A DNA stretch of 54,239 bases. Origin: a bacterium (GTDB taxonomy: Bacteria > Patescibacteriota > Minisyncoccia > Minisyncoccales > DG-74-3). Below the pieces are notes generated by a model. The model did no database searches and was not told the origin of the DNA. It worked only from the letters and a program-made list of their open reading frames with translations. Shown piece after piece: positions 38,092-47,387 of this stretch. The translations under genes and the position numbers were made by a program. Each line of letters begins with the position of its first letter. Within the stretch, counting starts at the first letter, position 1. The DNA lies in NCBI GenBank assembly GCA_030603245.1, contig JAUVYE010000004.1, positions 1-54,239 of the forward strand, read 5' to 3'.

Positions 38092-40488
38092 TTATATCAC
38101 TATATTAATTAATCTCTGAGGGACAAAAATTATTTTTTGGATTTCTTTATCCCCTATCCATTTTTTGATTTTTTCTCGGGATAAAGCAATTTCTTTAGCT
38201 TTTTTTTCAGAAAGGTTAACTTCAACTTCTATTTTGTCTCGCACCCTCCCATTAATTTGAATTATCAGAGTAAACATTTTTTCTTGGACTATTTTAGAAT
38301 CATGCTTAGGCCAAGCCTGTTTATGAATTGAATCTTTAAACCCTAACTCATGCCACAACTCTTCAGTCATATGGGGAGCAAAAGGAGCTAACATTTTCAA
38401 AGCTCTTTCAATAACATCTCTGCCAAGTTTTTCTTTGTTCAGAGATGCAAAATTAACAAATTCCATAAAAGCAGCTATGGAAGTATTAAACTTCATTTTT
38501 TCTAAGTCCCGATCAATCTTCCTATTAAGTTGATGAGCTGCTCTAATAATTTCTGAGCTGCTTTTTTCATTTTGTTTGCATTCCAAAATTAATCTCCAAA
38601 ACTTTTCTAAAAATCGAAAAACTCCTTTAACTCCCTTAGGGTTCCAGGCAATGGCTTGATCAAAAGGCCCCATAAACATTTCGTAAATTCGCAAAGTATC
38701 AGCTCCATAAGTTTTAACAATCTCATCAGGATTAATTACATTATCAAAAGATTTTGACATTTTACGGCCATCTTCAGCCAAAACCATACCATGGGAAGTT
38801 CTTTTTTGATATGGTTCAGGGCTTGGACAAATTTTAATATCATAAAGGAATTTGTAAATAAAGCGAGAATACAAAAGGTGTAAGGTTGTATGCTCCATAC
38901 CACCATTATACCAATCAACTGGCATCCAGTATTTTAATTTCTTTTTATCAACTAAAGCTTTGTCATTTTTAGGATCAATATAGCGCATAAAATACCAATT
39001 AGAGCCAGCCCAATTAGGCATAGTATCTGTTTCTCTTTTAGCTTCACCCCCACATTTAGGACATTTTACATTGACCCATTCTGAAATTCTGGCTAAAGGA
39101 GATTCACCTGTATCAGTTGGTTGATATTTTTCAACAAAAGGCAGTTCAACTGGTAAATCTTTTTCTGGTACTGGAACCACTCCACAGGATTTACAATGAA
39201 TAATTGGAATTGGTTCTCCCCAATAATGCTGTCTGGAAAAAATCCAATCTCTGAGCTTGTATTGAACTGTTTTTTTGCCTAAACCTTGTTTTTTTAGCCA
39301 TTGAGTAATCTTTTCTATTGCTTGTTCAGAAGACAAACCATTAAACTCTTCAGAATTAACTAATTTTCCATAATCAACAAAAGCTTGTTTAGAAATATCG
39401 CCTCCAGAAATTACTTCTTTAATTTCCAGTCCATATTTTTTAGCAAAATCATAATCTCTTTTATCATGAGCTGGCACTACCATAACTGCGCCTCCACCAT
39501 AAGTACCAACCACATAATCCCCTACCCAGACAGGAATTTTTTCTTGATTTACTGGATTTAAACAATAAGAACCAGTAAAAACTCCTGTTTTTTCTTTTTC
39601 CAATTCTGTTCTTTCAAACTCAGTTTTTTCTTTAGATTCTTGAATGTACTTTTTAACTTGTTTTTCATTTTCTTTTGTAGTCAATTTTTCAACCAAAGGA
39701 TGCTCAGGAGCTAAAACCATAGCCGTCACCCCAAAAAGAGTATCTGTTCTAGTTGTAAAAACACTAATCTTGTCTTCAGAATTTTCAAGCTTAAAATCAA
39801 TGTTTGTTCCATAGCTTCTGCCTATCCAGTTTATTTGTTGAGCCCTAATTTTTTCCCAAAAATCAACTTTATCCAAATCATCAATTAACCTATCAGCATA
39901 TTTTGTAATTTTAAACATCCATTGTTTTAATATTTTTTGTTCAACTTTTGCCCCACATCTTTCACATTTATTATCAATTACTTCTTCGTTAGCCAAACCA
40001 ATCTTACAAGATGGACACCAATTAACTGGAATTTCTGCTTGATAAGCTAAATCTTTTTTGAGAAGCTGCAAAAAGATCCACTGAGTCCATTTATAATATT
40101 TGGGGTCAGTAGTATTAATTTCTCTGTCCCAATCAAAAGAAAGGCCCAGGCTTTTTAATTGTCTTTTGAAAGTAGCAACATTTTTCTCAGTTGCTACTTG
40201 AGGATGAATGCCTGTTTTAATAGCATAGTTTTCAGTTGGTAAACCAAAGGCATCCCAACCAATAGGATATAAAACATTAAAACCCTCCATTCGCTTTTTG
40301 CGGACTATAGCATCCATTGCGGAATAAGAGCGACAATGCCCAACATGCAGCCCAACGCCTGAAGGATAAGGAAACTCAATTAAAATATAAAGTTTTGGTT
40401 TCTTGGAAAAATCTTCAGCTTGATAAAAATTATTCTCTTGCCAATATTTTTGCCACTTTTTTTCAATCTCTTGAGGATTGTATTTCAT
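38092..40488 (-). CDS. leuS: Leucyl-tRNA synthetase
   Basis: FPYPSGVGLHVGHCR, EDGRKMSKSFDNVINP. Confidence 0.96.
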   Translation of the reverse strand: MKYNPQEIEKKWQKYWQENNFYQAEDFSKKPKLYILIEFPYPSGVGLHVGHCRSYSAMDAIVRKKRMEGFNVLYPIGWDAFGLPTENYAIKTGIHPQVATEKNVATFKRQLKSLGLSFDWDREINTTDPKYYKWTQWIFLQLLKKDLAYQAEIPVNWCPSCKIGLANEEVIDNKCERCGAKVEQKILKQWMFKITKYADRLIDDLDKVDFWEKIRAQQINWIGRSYGTNIDFKLENSEDKISVFTTRTDTLFGVTAMVLAPEHPLVEKLTTKENEKQVKKYIQESKEKTEFERTELEKEKTGVFTGSYCLNPVNQEKIPVWVGDYVVGTYGGGAVMVVPAHDKRDYDFAKKYGLEIKEVISGGDISKQAFVDYGKLVNSEEFNGLSSEQAIEKITQWLKKQGLGKKTVQYKLRDWIFSRQHYWGEPIPIIHCKSCGVVPVPEKDLPVELPFVEKYQPTDTGESPLARISEWVNVKCPKCGGEAKRETDTMPNWAGSNWYFMRYIDPKNDKALVDKKKLKYWMPVDWYNGGMEHTTLHLLYSRFIYKFLYDIKICPSPEPYQKRTSHGMVLAEDGRKMSKSFDNVINPDEIVKTYGADTLRIYEMFMGPFDQAIAWNPKGVKGVFRFLEKFWRLILECKQNEKSSSEIIRAAHQLNRKIDRDLEKMKFNTSIAAFMEFVNFASLNKEKLGRDVIERALKMLAPFAPHMTEELWHELGFKDSIHKQAWPKHDSKIVQEKMFTLIIQINGRVRDKIEVEVNLSEKKAKEIALSREKIKKWIGDKEIQKIIFVPQRLINIVI

Positions 40489-40524
40489 ATGTTTTATCTT
40501 ATATCCTTGCTTTAATTTTGTAAA

Positions 40525-40560
40525 ATAAAAAGGGGCCAGACTTCAGTTTGAAATCTGGCT
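40525..40560 (-). terminator. Terminator downstream of 40580-40774
   Basis: ggccagacttcagtttgaaatctggc hairpin. Confidence 0.6.
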
Positions 40561-40579
40561 AAAAAGGGGGCCAAGGAAC

Positions 40580-40774
40580 TTATTTGTGCCCTGGGTGGAA
40601 AATCTGCCCGAGGGCAACCGGCTCCTCATGACCAACTACGGGAATACGAAGACCTTCCCAAGGATCGGCTTTTTCTATCTCAGTCGTCTGGGCTAATCCT
40701 TTTTCCTCAGAAAACACGAGGGTCACTCCTTCGGGATGGCCAAGAATTGGAAGATTAACTTCTTTTTTACCCAA
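40580..40774 (-). CDS. Small hypothetical protein, 64 aa
   Basis: ORF with downstream terminator. Confidence 0.55.
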   Translation of the reverse strand: MGKKEVNLPILGHPEGVTLVFSEEKGLAQTTEIEKADPWEGLRIPVVGHEEPVALGQIFHPGHK

Positions 40775-40847
40775 TCTTTATCACTAATTTATATTATAAA
40801 GATTATAAAAAATTTGTAAAATGATGAAAATAAATTAGAATTAATTA

Positions 40848-41645
40848 ATGGAGTTAATTTTTTTAAAACTTGGCGGGTCTTTAATCACTCAAAAAGATAA
40901 TCCTTTTACTGAAAGAAAGGATATTATACAACGACTGGCTAAAGAAATACACGAAGCAAGACAAAAAAAAGACTTTAAATTACTTATAGGTAATGGAGGA
41001 GGTTCATATCCTCATGTGCCAGCTAAAAAATATCAAACAGCCAAAGGAATTATTAACGAAGAAAGCTTAAAAGGTATAGCTGAAGTACAAGATGCTGCTG
41101 CTAGATTGAATAGAATAATTGTCAGGGCTTTTTTAGACGCTGGCGAAAATGCGATTTCAGTCCAACCATCTTCTGTTTGTATTACTGAAAACTCAAAAAT
41201 TGTTGAGTTTTATACAAAACCATTAGAAATGTTGTTGGAAAAAGAAATGCTGCCTGTTGTTTACGGAGATATTGGTTTAGATCTAAAGCAAGGCTGCTCT
41301 ATTATCTCTACAGAAGAACTGTTTGTTTTTTTAGCTAAAAAATTAAAACCGCAAAAAATTATTATGGCTGGTGTAGTAGATGGGGTTTTTACCGCTGATC
41401 CTACAAAAGATAAAACAGCTCAAATGATTCCAAAAATTACACCGCAAAATTATCCTGAAATTAAAAAAAAGCTTTCAGGAAGCGCTGGTATTGACGTAAC
41501 TGGTGGTATGCTTCTAAAAGTAGAAAAGGCATTGGAATTGATCTCAACGGGCGCCGAAGTAAGTATTATTAATGGCCTGGTTGAAAATCGAGTTAAAGAA
41601 GCGCTTTTAGGAAAAGAAGTTGTGAGAACTATAATAAAATCGTAA
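40848..41645 (+). CDS. Isopentenyl phosphate kinase-like amino-acid kinase
   Basis: LKLGGSLIT, GNGGGSYPHVPAKKY, GVVDGVFTADP, GIDVTGGM. Confidence 0.85.
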   Translation: MELIFLKLGGSLITQKDNPFTERKDIIQRLAKEIHEARQKKDFKLLIGNGGGSYPHVPAKKYQTAKGIINEESLKGIAEVQDAAARLNRIIVRAFLDAGENAISVQPSSVCITENSKIVEFYTKPLEMLLEKEMLPVVYGDIGLDLKQGCSIISTEELFVFLAKKLKPQKIIMAGVVDGVFTADPTKDKTAQMIPKITPQNYPEIKKKLSGSAGIDVTGGMLLKVEKALELISTGAEVSIINGLVENRVKEALLGKEVVRTIIKS

Positions 41646-41666
41646 AAATCAATCAAGAAATTAAAA

Positions 41667-41700
41667 CAGGACAAGAAAATTTCTCGTCCTGTTTTTATTG
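41667..41700 (+). terminator. Terminator
   Basis: aaaacaggacaagaaaatttctcgtcctgttttt. Confidence 0.75.
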
Positions 41701-41745
41701 ACAAAAATATTTATATTTGTTATAAATTTATTTAGTGCATTAGCA

Positions 41746-41961
41746 ATGATAAATTTGGTAAGTTTAGCGTCTAATCCAACAGAAGCATTGAAATGGATTA
41801 GCGTAGAGCTGACATCATTCATGTCAGCAAGCACAATTGAGCGGGAATATATCGAGACATTAAAACAGGCTCGGCAATTGATCGAAGAAGGAAGGCTTGA
41901 CGGCCTCAAACAAATAAATGAGCGCCTGAGAGATCTCGAATATCAAAATCTTTTTGATTAA
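41746..41961 (+). CDS. Small hypothetical protein
   Basis: Start moved to MINLVSLAS because a promoter TTGACA-17-TATAAA lies at about 41699-41727 inside the longer track ORF. Confidence 0.5.
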   Translation: MINLVSLASNPTEALKWISVELTSFMSASTIEREYIETLKQARQLIEEGRLDGLKQINERLRDLEYQNLFD

Positions 41962-42039
41962 TTTCAGCTCAATACCAAAACCCATAGAGAGAATCTCATT
42001 CTCTCGCTTTTTTTTATAAAACATGTAGATAAACTTAGT

Positions 42040-42867
42040 TTATTTGAGATTAAATAAGGTTTTAGCGTTTTGAGCAGTGATCTTGGCTACGGTTTCTAAG
42101 TCAATTTCCTTGATTTCAGCTATTCTTTGGGCTATATATTTCACTTTTAAGGGATCGTTTCTTTGTCCCTTAAACTCGGGGGGAGGCAAGTAAGGACAAT
42201 CAGTTTCAATTAAAATTCTCTCCAAAGGAGTTTTTTTAATTATTTCATCAAGGTTTAATTTAAAAATTATTCCATTAAAACCTAAATACAACCCCATATC
42301 CATATATTGTTGAGCCTGTTCCCAGGTTCCAGTAAAACAATGAACCACCCCTTTAATTCCTTTTTGGGATTTTAAAATTTCTAATAAATCCTTGTGCGCC
42401 ATCCGACAATGAAAAATTACAGGCAAACTTAGTTCTTTCGCTAATTCTAATTGTTTCAAAAGCAAATCTTTTTGTTTCTGGAAAAACCTTTGTTTTCTAC
42501 CAGTGGTTTTTGGTTTCCAATAATAATCTAAACCAATCTCTCCGATAGCAACTACCTTTGGTAATCCAGCCAATTTTTTGTATTGATTAAAGTCAAAATC
42601 TTGCTCTAAATGTTTTCCTTCGTTTTTATCAAATTTAATCTTTACTAAACCAGTATCTAAATTTATAGGATGAAGGCCAATAGAAGCATAAACACCTTGA
42701 GGATATTTTTGAGCAATATCAACTACTTCTTGAGAGGTTTTTAAATTAGTGCCTACATTAATCATCCAAACATTGTTGTCTAAACATTTTTGAATGACTT
42801 GTTCTCTGTCTTTTTCAAAAGATGAAAAATTAATATGAGCATGAGTATCAATTAACATATAAATCAT
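42040..42867 (-). CDS. TatD-family hydrolase
   Basis: LIDTHAHINF, GEIGLDYYW, ETDCPYLPPP. Confidence 0.93.
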   Translation of the reverse strand: MIYMLIDTHAHINFSSFEKDREQVIQKCLDNNVWMINVGTNLKTSQEVVDIAQKYPQGVYASIGLHPINLDTGLVKIKFDKNEGKHLEQDFDFNQYKKLAGLPKVVAIGEIGLDYYWKPKTTGRKQRFFQKQKDLLLKQLELAKELSLPVIFHCRMAHKDLLEILKSQKGIKGVVHCFTGTWEQAQQYMDMGLYLGFNGIIFKLNLDEIIKKTPLERILIETDCPYLPPPEFKGQRNDPLKVKYIAQRIAEIKEIDLETVAKITAQNAKTLFNLK

Positions 42868-42895
42868 TTTACCAAAAAAAAGAGGGAAGTTTTAA

Positions 42896-43195
42896 TTAAC
42901 TTCCCGTAAATAGGATGGGAATGATGGGGGGTGGTTGCTTTTCGTCGACTTCGATTCCGTGCTCTTCAAGAATAAAGAAACCTGAGTTGAATTTGTGGGG
43001 CCCGTTAGAACCAACGACTCGATACTCTCTTCCTACCGGAAGTGAGCATACCTTGCCCTCTATTCCATTTCTCTTTTTTGTACGAGTTTTTATCTCTCTT
43101 CCCTTCTTTAGAAACCAGAGATACACTTTGAAGTTGCTGAATAACTGCAGGGCATTCGGAAAGAAAACCTTAACCATCTTTTTGGTTTTCGCCAT
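42896..43195 (-). CDS. Hypothetical protein (start at MAKTKKMVKV)
   Basis: RBS gggaggagatg upstream; overlaps the 48-aa ORF at 43170-43316. Confidence 0.5.
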   Translation of the reverse strand: MAKTKKMVKVFFPNALQLFSNFKVYLWFLKKGREIKTRTKKRNGIEGKVCSLPVGREYRVVGSNGPHKFNSGFFILEEHGIEVDEKQPPPIIPILFTGS

Positions 43196-43316
43196 TTTTT
43201 TCATCTCCTCCCTTTGGCCATGATTCGGCTCCCCAAAAGGATGAAAACTTTTCTTCTGGCTTCTTATCCTTTTCAAGAATTTTCCCACTCTCTTTCTGTT
43301 CTTTTGTCTGTTCCAT
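43170..43316 (-). CDS. 48-aa hydrophilic small ORF (MEQTKEQKESGKILEKDKKPEEKFSSFWGAESWPKGGDEKNGENQKDG)
   Basis: ATG after gaggaatagaaaa; not in provided track; overlaps next start by 26 nt. Confidence 0.45.
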   Translation of the reverse strand: MEQTKEQKESGKILEKDKKPEEKFSSFWGAESWPKGGDEKNGENQKDG

Positions 43317-43323
43317 TTTTCTA

Positions 43324-43388
43324 TTCCTCATAACGGTGACTTAGTCACCAAAACTTATTATTGATGAACAAATCACCGTTATAAGGTT
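43324..43388 (-). promoter_or_regulatory. Structured 5' leader with two mutually exclusive stems, one covering the RBS
   Basis: minus strand ATAACGGTGA...GGTGACTAAGTCACCGTTATGAGG. Confidence 0.5.
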
Positions 43389-43431
43389 TTATCAATCTCT
43401 TTTTGTCTTATTATGTTGTGAAAGAACTAAA

Positions 43432-43459
43432 AAACCTCCCGTTAAGTTGGGAGGTTTGA
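43432..43459. terminator. Terminator-like hairpin
   Basis: aaacctcccgttaagttgggaggttt. Confidence 0.6.
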
Positions 43460-43646
43460 AAAATTTCTAATTTCTAATTGTCTTAATTTCTAATTTTTAT
43501 TAAACCTCCCAATGAAAACAAACCAAAAAAAATAACGAGAATGGCTTGTTTTGTTAAGAGATTATTATAATTTTTCTTTTCTTGAATAATATACATTTAA
43601 TTAAAAAATAGATGCAATTATTAGAATATCAGAATCGAAAATCTTG

Positions 43647-45083
43647 TCAAGAAATTAATCTGGGGAAAAGTGATTTTGATTCTTTAGTTTTTAATTGCTC
43701 AAGGATTTTCTCTGAGGTTTCTGGTAAGAAAGACTTTAACATCTCAGCAATATTTGACAAAGCCAAAAGTAAATCATTAATCACTTGTTCTTGCTTATCT
43801 GACTCTTCCCAGGGTTTAGTTTGTTCAATGTATTTGTCACAAAAACCAATCAATCTCCAAATTGTCACTAAAGCCTCATTAAACTTAAACTCATCTAATG
43901 ATTTTTTGTATTCTTCCCAAGTTTTGTCTGTAATTTTTTGAAAATTGGAATTTGAAAATTCATTGGAAATTGAAAATTGGAAATTAGAGTTTTGAGCAAG
44001 AGTAATAACCCGAGCAACAAAGTTGCCTAATCCTCTAGACAAATCAGCTGTATATCTATCCTCAAACTTTTCGTAAGTAAAATCTCCATCTTGCGTTGGA
44101 GGCATTTCTCTTAAAAGAAAATATCTAACAGGGTCAGTGCCATATTTTTCAACTAATTTAATAGGATTAATAACATTTCCTATGCTTTTTGACATCTTTC
44201 CCCCATCAACTGTTAAAAAACCGTGAACAAAGATGGTTTTGGGCAACGGCAAGTCCAGAGATAAAAGCAAAGCTCCCCAAATTACACTATGATGCCAGAC
44301 TATGTCTTTTCCTATAATATGAACTTCTGCTGGCCAAAAGGTTTCAAATTCTCTGTTCGGATAACCTATAGTTGTAAGATAGTTTATTAGAGCATCTACC
44401 CAAACAAAAATAGTAAATTTTTTATTTAAAGGAACAGGAATTCCCCATTCAACTTTAGCCCTAGAAATACTTAAGTCTTGCAGTGGTTCTTTTAGTCTAT
44501 TTAAAATTTCATTACTTTTACTCTCCGGAATAATAAAGTTCTCGTTTTCTTTAATGTGCTTGATGAGCGTATTTTGGTATTTGCTCATTCTAAAAAAATA
44601 TGTTTCCTCTTCTATTATTTCTGGTTCTTTTTTGTGTACAGGACATTTGCCCTCAATTAAATCTTTTGCTAAATAGTAACTCTCGCAATCAACACAATAT
44701 AATCCTTTGTATTTCCCTTTATAAATATCTCCTTTATCATATATTTTCTGAAAAATTTTTTGGACAACTTTTTCATGTCTTTCGTCTGTGGTTCTAATAA
44801 AATCGTCGTAAGAGATGTTCAGAGATTTCCAAGCGTCCTTAAAATATTTACTCATTTCATCTACGAATTCCTTTGGATTTTTTCCCGCTTCTTCAGCTTT
44901 TCTTTGGATTTTTAATCCATGTTCGTCTGTCCCAGTACTAAAATGAACTTCAAAACCTTGAAGTCTCTTATAACGTGCAATAACATCAGCTTGAATTTTT
45001 TCTAAGGAGTGACCCAAATGTGGCTTATCTGAAGGATAATCAATTGCGGTTGAAATAAAGAATTTTTTGTTTGAATCAGACAT
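43647..45083 (-). CDS. metG: Methionyl-tRNA synthetase (short form, no C-terminal dimerisation domain)
   Basis: STAIDYPSDKPHLGHS, KMSKSIGNVINP. Confidence 0.94.
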   Translation of the reverse strand: MSDSNKKFFISTAIDYPSDKPHLGHSLEKIQADVIARYKRLQGFEVHFSTGTDEHGLKIQRKAEEAGKNPKEFVDEMSKYFKDAWKSLNISYDDFIRTTDERHEKVVQKIFQKIYDKGDIYKGKYKGLYCVDCESYYLAKDLIEGKCPVHKKEPEIIEEETYFFRMSKYQNTLIKHIKENENFIIPESKSNEILNRLKEPLQDLSISRAKVEWGIPVPLNKKFTIFVWVDALINYLTTIGYPNREFETFWPAEVHIIGKDIVWHHSVIWGALLLSLDLPLPKTIFVHGFLTVDGGKMSKSIGNVINPIKLVEKYGTDPVRYFLLREMPPTQDGDFTYEKFEDRYTADLSRGLGNFVARVITLAQNSNFQFSISNEFSNSNFQKITDKTWEEYKKSLDEFKFNEALVTIWRLIGFCDKYIEQTKPWEESDKQEQVINDLLLALSNIAEMLKSFLPETSEKILEQLKTKESKSLFPRLIS

Positions 45084-46115
45084 TTATTTTACAACTAATT
45101 TTTCTTGCTTTTTAGCTATTAAAAAGTCTTTCCAGAACTCAAACAAAATACCAGTAATTGGAATTGCCAAGATGGCTCCTAAAAGCCCTAAAAGTTTTCC
45201 TCCAACAGCCAAAGAAATTAAAACTAAAGCCGGAGGAAGACCAATAAACTTTTTCGCCAAAATTGGTGTTATAATATTGCCCTCTATCAGCTGAATCAAG
45301 ATAAAAGCACCTAAGACAAAAAATGCTTTTAACCAGGAATCAAGTCCCACTAAAATAAAAGCTATAATAGCTGAAAATACTGGTCCTAAAATAGGAACAA
45401 TTTCCAAAACACCAGCTAAAAAAGAAAGGGTAAAAGTATATTGTACGCTAAAAATCTTAAGACTAATAAAGACTAAAATTGCCACAAAAATACCAGTTAA
45501 TATCCTTGTTCCAAACCATTGAGCAGTTTTAGTTTGACATCTTTTCCAAAGATCCAACGTATAATTTTCATACTGTTGAGGAGTAAAAATAGCTAAAAGT
45601 CGCTCAATTCCACCCTCTTCCAAAGAAATGAAAAAAGCAACTGAACCAATAAAAATAGTGGAACCAATTCCTCCAAAAATAACTGAAAGAGCGCTTAAAA
45701 TATTCGTTGAAGCTTTTTCAAGAAAATCTCCAATTGCTTGAATAAAACTTTCCATGCTTTCAAGAGCCTCGATTCCTAATCCTTGCAATGGAGGAGAAAT
45801 TCTTTCAAAATATTGTGGGAAAAGTTGAGAAAATTGTTTTATCTCTGTAAAGAGTAATGGAAACAACCAATAAATAGTTAAAGCTAAACATCCAAAAATC
45901 ATTGAATAAACAAAAAGGGTAGCTAAAAATCTGGGTAATCCTCGACGTCTTAAAAAACTAATAGCAGGCTCAAATAAAACTGAAATAATTAAAGCAAAAA
46001 CAGACCAAACTAAAATATTCCTGATTAAATAAATGAGGTAAAAACAGAAAAGAGCAAAAGCAATCTTTAAAATTGTTCCCCAAGAAATATCTAGTAATTG
46101 AGTTTTTTGGTTCAT
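45084..46115 (-). CDS. AI-2E family transporter
   Basis: Multi-TM; EIVPILGPVFSAIIAF. Confidence 0.88.
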   Translation of the reverse strand: MNQKTQLLDISWGTILKIAFALFCFYLIYLIRNILVWSVFALIISVLFEPAISFLRRRGLPRFLATLFVYSMIFGCLALTIYWLFPLLFTEIKQFSQLFPQYFERISPPLQGLGIEALESMESFIQAIGDFLEKASTNILSALSVIFGGIGSTIFIGSVAFFISLEEGGIERLLAIFTPQQYENYTLDLWKRCQTKTAQWFGTRILTGIFVAILVFISLKIFSVQYTFTLSFLAGVLEIVPILGPVFSAIIAFILVGLDSWLKAFFVLGAFILIQLIEGNIITPILAKKFIGLPPALVLISLAVGGKLLGLLGAILAIPITGILFEFWKDFLIAKKQEKLVVK

Positions 46116-46120
46116 AATAA

Positions 46121-47386
46121 TTAAAGTTTTAAAAGTTTCTTGAATTTTGTTTTTTGCCTAAATGGACCAATTAGGGCTAAATTTAATTTTGATGGTTGAA
46201 AAATGTCTTTGGCAACTTTTAAAATATCATTGCATGTTACTTTATTAATTCTTGAAATTTGCTCTTTGGGAGTAATAATTTTATTAATCAGTAATTCTTG
46301 TCCAGCATAAAACGCACTTTGAACGTCAGAAGATTCTAAGGCTAGAGTGAGCGCTCCCTTAAAACTATCTTTAGCTTTTTGAAGCTCTGATTTGGTTATT
46401 TTTTTAGTTTTAATTCTTTTATACTCTTTTAAAATTAATTTTGTAACAGATTCTACTTTTTGATGATCTACTCCAGCTTGAGTCACTAAAAAACCTGTAT
46501 CAGTAGTACTTCGAGAACTAGTTCTAACATAGTATGCCAAACCCTTTCTTTCTCTAACAGATATCCATAAACGAGAACTCATATAACCACCCAAAATAGT
46601 AGCTAATAATGCCTGAGCATATCTCAAAGGATGAAATAAATCATATCCTCTTACGCCAAGACAAATATGAGTTTGATCTGTTTTTTTAAAATGAACTAAA
46701 ACTTGGGGCTTTTTTTGTTGTTCAATAACTTTTAATTTTTCTTTGGTCTCTCCGATTTTTATCTTTTTGAAATATTTTACAATCTTTTTTTCTGTTGCTT
46801 CAGAATTTATATTTCCTGCAATACAAATTACCGTATTTGAAGCTAAATAATTCTTTTTTCTGTAATTCAACAAATCTGTTCTTTTAAAACCTGCGATATT
46901 TTCCTTTTCTCCAATTATTGGCCAACCAGCTGGCTGATTACCATAAAGAACTATATCCCAAAGGTCTTTAACATAACTTATTGGAGTATCCAAATACATT
47001 TTTAATTCCTGCAAAATAACCCCTTTTTCTCTTTGAATTTCTTTTTCTTCAAGCCTTGAATTCAAATATATGTCTGAAACCCAATCCAAAGCTAAATCTA
47101 AATGATTAGAATCTACCTTAGCCCAATAACCAGTTTGCTCTTTATCAGTAAAAGCATTATACATTCCTCCAACCCTATCTAATGGTTCAATCAAAGCTAA
47201 AGTGTTAGGTCTTTTTTTAGTTCCTTTAAAAAACATGTGTTCTAAAAAATGAGAAATTCCATTTATTTCTCTGGTTTCATTTTTTGAACCCACTTTTATC
47301 AAAACCAAAACAGTTACTGCTTGAGTACCTTTCATCGGAACAGTAATAACTCTTAAATCATTTTTAAAGGTCCTTTTTTTATACAT
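46121..47386 (-). CDS. M16-family zinc peptidase
   Basis: HFLEHMFFKGTKKR. Confidence 0.93.
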   Translation of the reverse strand: MYKKRTFKNDLRVITVPMKGTQAVTVLVLIKVGSKNETREINGISHFLEHMFFKGTKKRPNTLALIEPLDRVGGMYNAFTDKEQTGYWAKVDSNHLDLALDWVSDIYLNSRLEEKEIQREKGVILQELKMYLDTPISYVKDLWDIVLYGNQPAGWPIIGEKENIAGFKRTDLLNYRKKNYLASNTVICIAGNINSEATEKKIVKYFKKIKIGETKEKLKVIEQQKKPQVLVHFKKTDQTHICLGVRGYDLFHPLRYAQALLATILGGYMSSRLWISVRERKGLAYYVRTSSRSTTDTGFLVTQAGVDHQKVESVTKLILKEYKRIKTKKITKSELQKAKDSFKGALTLALESSDVQSAFYAGQELLINKIITPKEQISRINKVTCNDILKVAKDIFQPSKLNLALIGPFRQKTKFKKLLKL

Positions 47387-47387
47387 T

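Noticed and set aside
41661-41909. Minus-strand ORF 41661-41909
   Set aside because: Overlaps a terminator and a consensus plus-strand promoter; plus-strand ORF preferred.
42985-43020. Extra copy of the array element (ggggcccgttagaaccaacgactcg)
   Set aside because: Only GTTAGAACC matches; lies inside a coding frame with no hairpin/promoter module; likely chance.
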